From: Cognatitamlana onchidii
GTDB taxonomy: Bacteria; Bacteroidota; Bacteroidia; Flavobacteriales; Flavobacteriaceae
Assembly: GCF_004804355.1 (NCBI RefSeq)
Contig: NZ_SRWZ01000001.1
Coordinates: forward strand, 620,001 to 684,000
Length of the DNA stretch: 64,000 nt
Direction of reading: 5' to 3'
Shown here: positions 27,206 through 37,100 of the stretch, in pieces
How positions within the stretch are numbered: position 1 is the stretch's first letter
How the letters are laid out: each line of letters opens with the position of its first letter
The notes under the pieces: generated by a model
Seen by the model: only the letters and a program-made list of their open reading frames with translations
What the model was told of the DNA's origin: nothing
The model's database searches: none
Position numbers and translations under genes: made by a program

Positions 27206-28783
27206 ATGATGAATATATATAAATACTTACTAGCGTCATTAGTTTTAATTGGCTTTGCCAGTTGTACGGACGACTTTGAGAAGATAAATACAGATCCTAA
27301 CGGGATTACTGAGGAAAGTTTAACACAAATGAACAACAATGTTGGAAACGAATTTCCGCCAATGTTCTTAAACGTGTTCAATGTCACTCCAGCTTGGAAT
27401 TACCAACTTCAACAAGGTTTAATGGGCGATGTATTTTCTGGATATATGACAGCTCCTACACCTTTTGCAGGAAATGTAAACAACCAAACCTATGCACTAG
27501 TTGATGGTTGGAATACATTCCCGTGGAATAATGCCTACGGAAGCGTTATGCCTCAAGCTCTAAACGTAAAAAACGCTGTGGAGCTAGGTGGCGATCCTGA
27601 TGGTATAAAGTTTGTTCATTTGGCGAACATCATTAAAGTAACAGGTATGCATCGTGTAGCCGATATTTATGGTCCAATTCGATATACCAAATTCAACGAT
27701 TTTGCAACCACTGGTGAATATGACCCTCAGGATGTAGCCTATAAAGCGTTCTTTGAAGATTTAACAAGCGCTATTGATGGGCTTGAAGCCTACGAAGGCG
27801 ATGTACAGTTTATTCCTTTCGACATGTCTAATCTTGGCGGAGATATAGCTTTATGGCGTCAATTTGCAAATAGCATAAGGCTGCGCTTAGCCATTCGTGT
27901 TTCTAAGGTTGACCCTTCTTTAGCTAAAACGCAAGGCGAATTAGCTTTATCTAGTGATGCAGGTTTAATGACTGATTCAGATATGGTAATAAATACAGGC
28001 TTCCCACACCCTATTACTGTTATAAGTGGTTCTTGGGGAGATATTAGAATGGGTGCCGAAATGGAATCTATACTAACTGGATATGACGATGGACGTATAG
28101 AAACTTACTTTAACCCTTCTGCTGATACCGCACTACCAGGCGATTACAAAGGCATACGAATGGGTATTGATATTGCTGCTAAAAACGAATATGGCGATCA
28201 TGCATCCATTGGTAGTGTTATTGATGGCGAAACCTTAACCTGGATGACAGCTGCCGAAGTAAACTTCCTAAAAGCCGAAGCTGCTTTAAGAGGATGGGCT
28301 GGCGCTGGCGATGCTAAAACCAACTATGAAGCCGGTGTTACAGCATCCTTTGCACAACATGGTGTTTCTGGTGTTGCAGATTATTTGGCAGACAATTCAA
28401 GTACCCCTGCGGATTTTGTGGATGCGCTTAATTCAGTAAACGATATCCCTTATGCAAGCGATGTGAAAATTGCCTTTAATGAAGCTGGATCTAATGAAGA
28501 GAAGTTAGAGCAAATCATAACACAAAAATGGATTGCTATGTTCCCTGATGGCCAGGAAGCTTGGAGTGAATTTAGGAGAACTGGTTACCCGCGATTATTC
28601 CCTGTGGTGGTTAATAACAGCGGCGGTACCATAGATACTGATATTCAAGTTAGAAGAATAAACTTCGTAGAGAGTGAAAGAAATACTAATGGCGCAAACG
28701 TGGAAGAAGCTGTAGGGTTCTTAGGTGGTCCAGATACAGGAGGCACAAGACTATGGTGGGACACTGGCGCATCAAATTTTTAA
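27206..28783 (+). CDS. susD: SusD/RagB-family nutrient-binding lipoprotein
   Basis: The 525-residue lipoprotein (lipobox FASC, Cys about residue 20) continues TDDFEKINTDPNGI, the usual start of the SusD-like_2 group. TPR-like helices and SusD segments follow (MHRVADIYGPIRYTKF, ALWRQFANSIRLRLAIRVSK, LTWMTAAEVNFLKAEAALRG, EKLEQIITQKWIAMFPDGQE, AWSEFRRTGYPRL). It caps the SusC barrel and captures glycan at the surface. Pairing with SusC is firm; preference for GlcNAc glycans is inferred from the enzymes encoded downstream. Confidence 0.95.
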   Translation: MMNIYKYLLASLVLIGFASCTDDFEKINTDPNGITEESLTQMNNNVGNEFPPMFLNVFNVTPAWNYQLQQGLMGDVFSGYMTAPTPFAGNVNNQTYALVDGWNTFPWNNAYGSVMPQALNVKNAVELGGDPDGIKFVHLANIIKVTGMHRVADIYGPIRYTKFNDFATTGEYDPQDVAYKAFFEDLTSAIDGLEAYEGDVQFIPFDMSNLGGDIALWRQFANSIRLRLAIRVSKVDPSLAKTQGELALSSDAGLMTDSDMVINTGFPHPITVISGSWGDIRMGAEMESILTGYDDGRIETYFNPSADTALPGDYKGIRMGIDIAAKNEYGDHASIGSVIDGETLTWMTAAEVNFLKAEAALRGWAGAGDAKTNYEAGVTASFAQHGVSGVADYLADNSSTPADFVDALNSVNDIPYASDVKIAFNEAGSNEEKLEQIITQKWIAMFPDGQEAWSEFRRTGYPRLFPVVVNNSGGTIDTDIQVRRINFVESERNTNGANVEEAVGFLGGPDTGGTRLWWDTGASNF

Positions 28784-28825
28784 GTTTAGTTAGTTGATTT
28801 AGTCAATAGTTTAGTTTGTTGTTTT

Positions 28826-28860
28826 GCAAGCGGAGGATACAATATTTTCCGCTTGCTTTT
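28826..28860 (+). terminator. Hairpin with T run between susD and nagB
   Basis: GCAAGCGGA pairs with TCCGCTTGC around a 13-nt loop, followed by TTTT. It lies 42 nt after susD and 34 nt before the nagB GTG. It could end part of the susCD transcripts while allowing read-through, giving more SusCD than enzymes. Confidence 0.7.
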
Positions 28861-28894
28861 ACCAAAATTCCTTTAATAGAAAAATACGTTTTCC

Positions 28895-30817
28895 GTGAAA
28901 ATTTCAAATCAAAAAAATATTGCATACACCAAAGCTGGAACCTTTGAAGAAACACGTTTTGAAAAAATACACAATATCATTTTCAAAGACTCTAAAGAAG
29001 CTTCTGTCCTTGTTGCACATGAAATAGCAGAACTCATCAGAAAAAAAGAAAAAGAAAACAACCCATGTGTATTAGGCTTAGCTACTGGATCTTCACCAAT
29101 AAAAGTTTATGAAGAGTTGGTGCGTATGCACAAAGAAGAAGGACTCAGTTTTGCAAACGTAATAACCTTTAACCTTGATGAGTACTACCCCATGGAAAAA
29201 GGAAACATACAGAGCTACTTCTACTTTATGCATGAGCACTTGTTTAACCATGTGGATATACTCCCTGAAAACATAAACATTCCCAGTGGAACTGTAAGTT
29301 CTGAAAACCTCTACCAATATTGTATTGATTATGAAATGAAAATCAAGGCTGTTGGCGGCTTAGATTTTCAGCTTTTGGGCATAGGAAGAACTGGACATAT
29401 TGGCTTTAACGAACCAGGGTCTCATTATAATTCTGGAACAAGAAGTATTACTTTAGACCATATTACACGTGTTGACGCTGCTCCTGCTTTTTTAGGCATA
29501 GAAAATGTACCTCGAAAAGCCATAACTATGGGTATTGGAACCGTGCTTAGTGCTCATAGAATTGTTCTATTAGGATGGGGAGGCAATAAAGCTGAAATTC
29601 TTAAACACACCATTGAGGGCGAAATCACCTCTGAAGTTCCAGCTACCTATCTTCAAAACCATAACAACACGTCTTTTATAATTGATGAAGCAGCAGCTTC
29701 AGAGTTAACACGTGTTAAAACACCATGGCTAGTAACCAACTGTGTATGGAATGATGATTTAAAACTTAAAGCGGTGGTTTGGTTAAGCGAATTAACAAAC
29801 AAGTCCATACTTAAATTAACCGATAAAGATTATAATAATAATGGTATGTCTGGTCTTCTTACTGAAGAAGGTACCGCTTACGATTTGAACATTAAAATGT
29901 TTAACAGGCTCCAACATACTATTACGGGCTGGCCTGGAGGTAAACCAAATGCCGACGATTCTAATAGACCTGAACGCGCCAGCATCCCTAAAAAGCGTAT
30001 TATTATATTTAGTCCACACCCAGACGACGATGTTATTTCCATGGGAGGTACTTTCGATAGGCTTGTAGAGCAAGGGCATGATGTTCATGTTGCCTACCAA
30101 ACCTCAGGAAATATTGCCGTTTCTGATGAAGAAGCTTTAAAGTTTGCTGAAATCACACAGTCGCTTTGCCCAGATTGCGAGGACACTCAAAGCATTATCA
30201 ACTTTCTAAAAATAAAAACAGATAATGATATCGACTCCCTTGAAGTGAGACAACTAAAAGGGCTTATTAGACGAAGTGAATCATTGGCTGCCACTAGATA
30301 CTTTGGGTTAAAAGACGAAAATGTACACTTTTTAGACCTGCCGTTTTATGAAACAGGAACTATAAAGAAAAACAATATTTCTGAAGCCGATATTGAAATT
30401 ATGTGTGCTTTAATAGATGATATTAAACCACATCAAATTTATGCCGCAGGTGATTTGGCCGATCCTCATGGCACCCATAAAGTATGTCTTGACGCCTTAT
30501 TTGAAGCACTTAAAGCATTAAAACCGAAAGCTTACATGAATGATTGCTGGGTATGGTTATACCGTGGTGCATGGCACGAATGGGAATCATATCAAATTGA
30601 AATGGCCGTTCCTATGAGTCCAGATCAAGTGCTAAGGAAGCGGCATGCTATCTTTTATCATCAATCCCAAAAAGATGGGGTCATGTTTCAGGGAGGCGAT
30701 TCTAGAGAATTTTGGGTAAGAGCCGAGGATAGAAACAGGCTAACAGCCAAAAAATATAACGATTTAGGACTTGCAGATTATGCGGCTATTGAAGCCTTTA
30801 AGCGTTATCACTTTTAA
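28895..30817 (+). CDS. nagB: Two-domain glucosamine-6-phosphate deaminase (NagB) fused to PIG-L-type deacetylase
   Basis: The 640-residue cytoplasmic protein starts at a GTG. Residues about 30-290 are a NagB domain (LGLATGSSPIKVYEEL, FNLDEYYPM with the catalytic Asp, GIGRTGHIGFNEP). The last motif keeps the His and Glu of E. coli NagB (H143, E148), but D141 is replaced by Thr. Residues about 365-620 are a PIG-L/LmbE domain with the zinc motif SPHPDDDVISMGGT (usual E is D) and DPHGTHK. PIG-L enzymes deacetylate GlcNAc-containing substrates. Bacteroidota have long NagB proteins of this type. Here it is followed by a GH20 and a GlcNAc kinase, and no nagA is in the window, so the fusion might make GlcN-6-P and then fructose-6-P; that is inference. 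Confidence 0.88.
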   Translation: MKISNQKNIAYTKAGTFEETRFEKIHNIIFKDSKEASVLVAHEIAELIRKKEKENNPCVLGLATGSSPIKVYEELVRMHKEEGLSFANVITFNLDEYYPMEKGNIQSYFYFMHEHLFNHVDILPENINIPSGTVSSENLYQYCIDYEMKIKAVGGLDFQLLGIGRTGHIGFNEPGSHYNSGTRSITLDHITRVDAAPAFLGIENVPRKAITMGIGTVLSAHRIVLLGWGGNKAEILKHTIEGEITSEVPATYLQNHNNTSFIIDEAAASELTRVKTPWLVTNCVWNDDLKLKAVVWLSELTNKSILKLTDKDYNNNGMSGLLTEEGTAYDLNIKMFNRLQHTITGWPGGKPNADDSNRPERASIPKKRIIIFSPHPDDDVISMGGTFDRLVEQGHDVHVAYQTSGNIAVSDEEALKFAEITQSLCPDCEDTQSIINFLKIKTDNDIDSLEVRQLKGLIRRSESLAATRYFGLKDENVHFLDLPFYETGTIKKNNISEADIEIMCALIDDIKPHQIYAAGDLADPHGTHKVCLDALFEALKALKPKAYMNDCWVWLYRGAWHEWESYQIEMAVPMSPDQVLRKRHAIFYHQSQKDGVMFQGGDSREFWVRAEDRNRLTAKKYNDLGLADYAAIEAFKRYHF

Positions 30818-30823
30818 CAGCCT

Positions 30824-31243
30824 ATGAAAACATTAATGCTATCTTTTCTATGTTTAGGGCTTCTCGGGTGCAACGAGAACAAACAAGCCATTCAGGGTAC
30901 TTGGAAAATGGTTTATGCCGAAACCGTAGAAAATGATTCAGTGAAAATTAAAAACCTCTCCAATACTACCTTTATTAAAATTATTAATCAAGACCACTTT
31001 GCATTTTTCAATCAGGAAAATCACGGCAGTGACCATTTTTATGGAGGTGCTGGCACATACAGCTTAAAAGGTAGCACATATAATGAAACATTAAAGTTTA
31101 CCCAAGTCGAATCGCTCAAAAATCACATGTTTTCTTTCAGCGTTAGTATAAAAGGAGACACCTTAATTCAATCGGGGCTTGAGCACGTAAAAGAAGCTGG
31201 AATTAATAGAACCATTACCGAAAAATACGTAAGAGTTAATTAA
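30824..31243 (+). CDS. Lipocalin-like small lipoprotein
   Basis: The 139-residue protein begins MKTLMLSFLCLGLLGCNENK, a lipoprotein signal with lipobox LLGC. It continues IQGTWKMVYAETVEND, the GTW motif at the start of lipocalin-like domains, then a set of beta strands (GAGTYSLKGSTYNETLKF, MFSFSVSIKGDTLIQSG). Lipocalin-like domains of this kind bind or sense small hydrophobic ligands; nothing more specific is visible. It is 6 nt after nagB and 20 nt before the GH20 gene, so it is part of the GlcNAc operon. Confidence 0.7.
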   Translation: MKTLMLSFLCLGLLGCNENKQAIQGTWKMVYAETVENDSVKIKNLSNTTFIKIINQDHFAFFNQENHGSDHFYGGAGTYSLKGSTYNETLKFTQVESLKNHMFSFSVSIKGDTLIQSGLEHVKEAGINRTITEKYVRVN

Positions 31244-31263
31244 GGCTATAAAGACACTAATTC

Positions 31264-33315
31264 ATGAAAAAAAATATACTCGCAATATCATTTTTCACTC
31301 TTTGTTTAAAATTGTGCATAGCGCAGTCTATCCTAACCGAATCTTATAACTTAATGCCTTGGCCCCAAGACATTTCAGAAAATACTGCTAAGTTTATTAT
31401 TAATAGCGACGTTACGATCTCACTAAGCTCTGATGATTCAGACCGAGTTCGTAATGCCGCTGTTATTTTCTTAAGACGTTTATCTAATAGAACTGGCGTA
31501 TTTTTAAATGAAGGGTTTCCCTTAAAAGAGCGAAAAGGAAACATTCAAATTATATACAAAACCCATGCCCCACTTAATATTAAGACTGACGAATCTTACA
31601 CTTTAACAGTTAACGATAGCCTCGTGCAAATTAATGCCAATACCGATATTGGAGCGCTAAGAGGCCTGCAAACCTTGCTACAGCTTATAACAAACTCTGA
31701 AACCGAATATTACTTCCCTGGAGTTAACATTACCGATTCCCCCAGATTTGTTTGGCGTGGCTTAATGATTGATGTTTCTAGGCACTTTCATCCTGTACAT
31801 GTAATTAAAAGAAACCTAGACGCTATGGCATCGGTAAAAATGAATGTGTTCCATTGGCATTTAACAGACGATCAAGGCTTTAGGATAGAATCTAAAGTAT
31901 ATCCCAAACTACAAAGTAAAGCCTCTGATGGCTTATTTTATACCCAAGAACAAATAAAGGAGGTCGTTGCATATGCTAACCTACTTGGTATTAGAGTTAT
32001 CCCAGAAATCGATGTTCCTGGTCATGCCTCTGCCATTCTGAGTGCCTACCCCGAGTTAGGTAGTCTCCCAGATTACAATTACAGCATTGAAAGGTTCGCT
32101 GGCGTTTTTCATCCAACACTAGATCCAACAAACGAATTAACCTATGAATTTCTTGAAAATTTATTCACTGAAATAACACCCTTATTTCCTGATGACTATT
32201 TCCATATTGGAGGTGACGAAAATGAAGGTAAACACTGGACTGAAAATAAAGCTATTGAACAGTTTAAAACCGAACATAATCTCAAAACCAACCATGACCT
32301 TCAAACCTATTTTAATATCAGATTAGAGAAAACACTCAATAAACTTGGCAAAAAACTCATGGGTTGGGATGAAATTATGACTCCAGGTATGCCGACATCG
32401 GCAGTTATTCATTCTTGGCGTGGTGAAAATGAAGGCTTACCCAATGGAGGCTCCCTTATAAAAGCAGCTAAAAGCGGCTACCAAACCGTGTTATCAAACG
32501 GTTTTTATATTGATAGAATGCTATCTGTAGATCATCATTATAGCATTGAACCCATTGGAGACATCGCGCTTACTCCCGAAGAACGCGAAAGGGTACTTGG
32601 TGGAGAAGCCACTATGTGGAGCGAATTGGTGACTCCTCTAACCATAGACTCCAGAATCTGGCCAAGAACAGCAGCCATTGCAGAACGCTTTTGGTCGGCT
32701 AAAGAAATACGAGACTTAGAACATATGCAAAAGCGCTTAGCCGTTATATCGTATCAACTAGAAGAACAAGGCATTACACACATAAAGAACAGAGCTGTGA
32801 TTTTAAGAAGCATGACAAACAATCAAGATATTTCTGCATTGCAAGAGCTATCCAATATATGCGAACCCCTAAAAGTGTATTCAAGAAATAAAGATGGTAT
32901 AGAATACAAAACATTCTCACCTTTTAATTTATTTGCCGATGCCTGCATTGTAGATGCAAAAGATGCGCTAAGCTTCAATAAGGCTGTGATAGCATTTCAA
33001 AAAGAAGATACCAAAAGCGCTCAACAAGCCGTTCTTCATTTCTTGAAACAGTGGCAGGTTAATTATTCAAATTTTTCGAAACTAACATTAAATCCAAAGA
33101 TAAGTGCTTTAGAACCGTTGTCTAAGCACTTAAGCAAAACATCAGGTTTGCTTCTTAAATGCTTTGAAGCTCAAAAAGTATCGACACACGATCTCGATGA
33201 TTTAAATACATCTTTAGAAGTTCTTAAACAAGAGTTTATGGATACCGAAGTGGTTATTGTAGCCCCTTTAGAAATTCTTATCACTTATTGTAAAACAAAT
33301 TTTCAAACTCGTTAA
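31264..33315 (+). CDS. Beta-N-acetylhexosaminidase, glycoside hydrolase family 20
   Basis: The 683-residue protein has a signal peptide ending LCIAQ, a GH20b-like N-terminal domain (YNLMPWPQDISENTAKF) and a catalytic barrel from about residue 155. The barrel contains RGLMIDVSRHFHPV, FHWHLTDDQGFRIE, GIRVIPEIDVPGHASAIL and the catalytic pair in DYFHIGGDENEG (Asp-Glu, near residue 317). The Glu is the acid/base of the substrate-assisted mechanism and the Asp orients the acetamido group. It removes terminal beta-GlcNAc/GalNAc from oligosaccharides, probably in the periplasm. The gene is followed 1 nt later by the GlcNAc kinase gene. Confidence 0.95.
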   Translation: MKKNILAISFFTLCLKLCIAQSILTESYNLMPWPQDISENTAKFIINSDVTISLSSDDSDRVRNAAVIFLRRLSNRTGVFLNEGFPLKERKGNIQIIYKTHAPLNIKTDESYTLTVNDSLVQINANTDIGALRGLQTLLQLITNSETEYYFPGVNITDSPRFVWRGLMIDVSRHFHPVHVIKRNLDAMASVKMNVFHWHLTDDQGFRIESKVYPKLQSKASDGLFYTQEQIKEVVAYANLLGIRVIPEIDVPGHASAILSAYPELGSLPDYNYSIERFAGVFHPTLDPTNELTYEFLENLFTEITPLFPDDYFHIGGDENEGKHWTENKAIEQFKTEHNLKTNHDLQTYFNIRLEKTLNKLGKKLMGWDEIMTPGMPTSAVIHSWRGENEGLPNGGSLIKAAKSGYQTVLSNGFYIDRMLSVDHHYSIEPIGDIALTPEERERVLGGEATMWSELVTPLTIDSRIWPRTAAIAERFWSAKEIRDLEHMQKRLAVISYQLEEQGITHIKNRAVILRSMTNNQDISALQELSNICEPLKVYSRNKDGIEYKTFSPFNLFADACIVDAKDALSFNKAVIAFQKEDTKSAQQAVLHFLKQWQVNYSNFSKLTLNPKISALEPLSKHLSKTSGLLLKCFEAQKVSTHDLDDLNTSLEVLKQEFMDTEVVIVAPLEILITYCKTNFQTR

Positions 33316-33316
33316 T

Positions 33317-34165
33317 ATGGTTATTATTGCCGACAGTGGATCAACAAAATGCGATTGGATACTCTGTGACCCAAACAAAACAGAACCTATTAGGGTTTTT
33401 ACTAAGGGACTTAACCCAGCTATAATCACGAAAAAAGACTTTGAAAAGGTATTAACAACCTCTGAAACCTTAAACTTATATAAGAATCAGGTCTCTGATA
33501 TAAAATTCTTTGGTGCCGGCTGTGGCACTAAAAAAAGTCAAAAAAAAGTAAATAGCGTATTAGAGTCGTTTTTTAAAAATGCTAAGGCGTATACGAACGA
33601 AGACACCATGGCCGCTGTTTTAGCAACCACTAAAGATCCAGCGGTTGTGTGCATACTGGGCACAGGCTCAAATTGTTGTTACTACGATGGTAAGCATATT
33701 CATTTAAAAACACCAGCTTTAGGTTATTCCCTGATGGATGAAGGAAGCGGTAACTTTTTTGGAAAAATGTTATTGAAAGCTTATTTCTATGAAAAAATGC
33801 CCAAAGAGCTCTTAAGTTTATTTGAAAAGACATACAATCTCAAGGAAAAAGAGATTATAAAAGGCCTTTATAAATCAAAGACTCCTAATAAATATCTGGC
33901 CTCTTTTGCTCCTTTTTTATTTAAATGTGAGTCACACCCTTTTTGTCAAGACATGCTATATACGGGTATGCAACTATTTATTGAAAACCATGTCTTAAAA
34001 TATCGCGACACCTTAAAAGAGGTACCCATTCACTTTGTGGGCTCTATTGCCTACTACGCTCAAGACTACATAAAAAGGGCTCTTAAAGAGCGAGGTATCT
34101 GTGCAGGGGGTTTTGTAAAAAGCCCTATCGACAACATTATAAAACAACAATTTGCAGTACATTAA
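33317..34165 (+). CDS. BadF/BadG-family N-acetylglucosamine kinase
   Basis: The 282-residue cytoplasmic protein has ASKHA-fold motifs: phosphate-1 IIADSGSTKCDWIL at the N-terminus, FFGAGCGTK, phosphate-2 CILGTGSNCCYYDG and the family loop LMDEGSGNFFGKMLLKAYF. This is the pattern of the BadF/eukaryotic GlcNAc-kinase (NAGK-like) family in Bacteroidota. It would phosphorylate GlcNAc on O6 with ATP. Its position between GH20 and downstream of nagB supports this. It is not the bacterial ROK-type NagK. Confidence 0.88.
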   Translation: MVIIADSGSTKCDWILCDPNKTEPIRVFTKGLNPAIITKKDFEKVLTTSETLNLYKNQVSDIKFFGAGCGTKKSQKKVNSVLESFFKNAKAYTNEDTMAAVLATTKDPAVVCILGTGSNCCYYDGKHIHLKTPALGYSLMDEGSGNFFGKMLLKAYFYEKMPKELLSLFEKTYNLKEKEIIKGLYKSKTPNKYLASFAPFLFKCESHPFCQDMLYTGMQLFIENHVLKYRDTLKEVPIHFVGSIAYYAQDYIKRALKERGICAGGFVKSPIDNIIKQQFAVH

Positions 34166-34186
34166 GGATCTTATACTAAAAACCTC

Positions 34187-37100
34187 ATGACATCAATAAA
34201 GCATAACATACCTCGAATTTATTATGCTCTGGTTATTCCTTTAACTTTCTGTTTCTTTTTTAACTGTACAAAAGCAAAGGAAAGCCCACTGGATAAGGGT
34301 ACTTTGTTCTCCCTTGTCCATGCCGAACAGTCAAATATTACTTTTTCAAACAACATAAAAGAAGATCTCTATTTTAATTTTTTGAATTACGCCTACATTT
34401 ATAATGGTGGAGGTGTTGCTGTTGGCGATGTAAACAACGATGGACTTGATGATCTATATTTTACCTCCAATCAACAATCAAACGCCCTTTATATTAATGA
34501 AGGCGGTTTTAAGTTCAAAGACATCACCTCTAGAGCGGGAGTAGAAGACCAAGGAGGGTGGACTACAGGAGTGACTATGGTTGACTTAAATAATGATGGT
34601 TGGTTAGATATTTATGTTTGTAAATCGGGTTCCCTAAAAAGTCATGAGCAAAGAAAAAATAAGTTATTTGTCAACCAGAAAAATGGCACCTTCAAAGAAG
34701 ACGCCGCTAGATTTGGCCTAGACCATTTTGGGTTTTCTGTTCAAGCCTATTTTTTCGATTTTGATACCGACGGCGATTTGGACATGTACTTGGTTAATCA
34801 CAGATCAGACTTTCAAAATAATACGGTTATCAACCCCGCAATTCAAGCTCAAAAAGAGCCTTACCACTCCGATCAACTTTTTAGAAATGATAATGGATAT
34901 TTTAAAAATATTACCAAAGTGGCAGGTATAGAAAATAAAGCTTGGGGGCTAAGCGCTAGTATCGGAGATTTTAATAATGATGGTTTACCTGATATTTTTG
35001 TCGCTAACGATTTTTTAGAACCTGATTTCCTGTATATAAACCAAGGCAACGGTACATTTAAAGATGAAGCTCTAAAACACTTCAACCATATTTCGGCCAA
35101 TAGTATGGGGTCTGACTTCGCCGACATTAACAACGATTTAAAGTCAGATTTAGTGGTACTAGATATGTTGGCAGAAGACCATATTCGTAGTAAGGAAAAT
35201 ATGGCCTCCATGAGCACCAGTAATTTTAACTTGTTGGTTGAGCAAGGCTATCATCATCAATATATGTCTAATATGCTGCAATTAAATAATGGCGATGGTT
35301 CGTTTAGCGAAATAGGACAGCTTGCAGGCATTGCTAAAACCGATTGGAGCTGGGCGCCATTGATTGCAGATTTCAATAACGATGGCTTCAAAGATATTTT
35401 TGTTACAAATGGCATTGAGCACGATTTATCAAATCAAGATTTCAGGAATCAAATGCGTACCAATATTAGAAATCGTAAAAAAGTATCTCTTGAAGAAGCT
35501 ATTGGTATGATGCCTTCAGAAAAACTCAGCAATTATATTTTTGGTAATACGGGAGCCCTTGGTTTTGTTAATCAAACTGTTAATTGGGGGCTTAATCGGA
35601 AGGTAAATTCTTGTGGTGCTGTCTACGCCGATTTAGATAATGATGGCGACCTAGATTTGATAACTAATAATCAAAGTGATGTGGCCTCTATTTACCAAAA
35701 CAACACCCATGGTAATCACTTATCTATCACCTTAAATGGCCCGAAAACCAACACTTTTGGCATTGGTTGTAAAGTCATACTTTATACTAATGGTTCAGGG
35801 CAATCTAAAACGGCCTATGCTAGCAGAGGCTTCCAATCTGCCATATCGAGCAAACTGCATTTTGGTCTTGGCAATCAAGAAGCTATTGATAGTTTACAAA
35901 TTATTTGGCCAGACAAAAAGAGCCAAACTATCTTAAAGCCAGCTATTAATACCCGTCTTGTAATATCCCATGCAAATAGTAAACCAGATATGACCATCGA
36001 CCCAAAAAGAGCATCGCTTTTTGAGACCGTTTCTGCCGAAAGCTTGGGCATAAACATTAAGCAAAAAGAGAACAACTTTGACGATTTTAAACTACAATTG
36101 TTACTCCCTCAAAAACAGTCTGAGAAAAGTTCTGCGATTGCGATTGGAGATATTAATAATGATGGGCTTGACGATTTATTTATTGGTAATGCGAGAGGAG
36201 CAACCGCAGGTCTTTTTACGCAAGATCAAGCGGGAATGTTTCATGCCACAAACATATCTTTATTTGAAAGTCATAAAGACTTTGAAGATACGGATGCCGC
36301 CTTAGTAGATATTGATAACGATGGTGACTTAGATTTGTATGTGACCTCTGGAGGCTATGAAGTCCCTATTGAAAACAACCTACTTCAAGATAGACTCTAT
36401 AAAAATGACGGTACAGGAAAATTTAGCTTAACCAAACTACCAAAGCGTTTTATGAATACAAAAAAGGTTGTTTTTGCCGATTGGGACCAAGATGGCGACC
36501 AAGATGCCTTTGTAGCTGGTGGGGTTATTCATGGTAAATATCCACTTGCAAACCCATCGTTATTGTTAGAAAACAAAAACGGACAGTTTAAAGATGTTTC
36601 CCAAGAAAAAGGGTTAGATCAACAAGAGCTAATCATGCCTAACGATGCCATTTTTACAGATTTTGATAACGATGGTGACTTGGATTTACTTATTGTTGGA
36701 GAATGGATGCAGATTGTTTGTTATGAAAACGACAACAATGCTTTTAAAATCAAACAATTCCCTGAACTCCAATCGTTTTCTGGATGGTGCCAAACCATTC
36801 AAGAATTTGATTATAACCATGATGGATTTAAAGACTATTTAATTGGAAACTGGGGCCATAATAACAAGTTTCATCCCTCAAACAAAAAGCCCTTACATAT
36901 CTACGCCGATTATCTAGACAATAATGAATCTTTTGATGTTGTTTTAAGTAAGGTATCTAAAACAGGAGATCTTTTACCTGTTCGCGGCAAAGAATGCTCG
37001 TCCCAGCAAACCCCATTTATAAACAAAAAGTTAAAAACCTACCAAGCCTTTGCCAATTCAACCTTACCCGAAATATATGGATCCAAGGCATTAGATAAAG

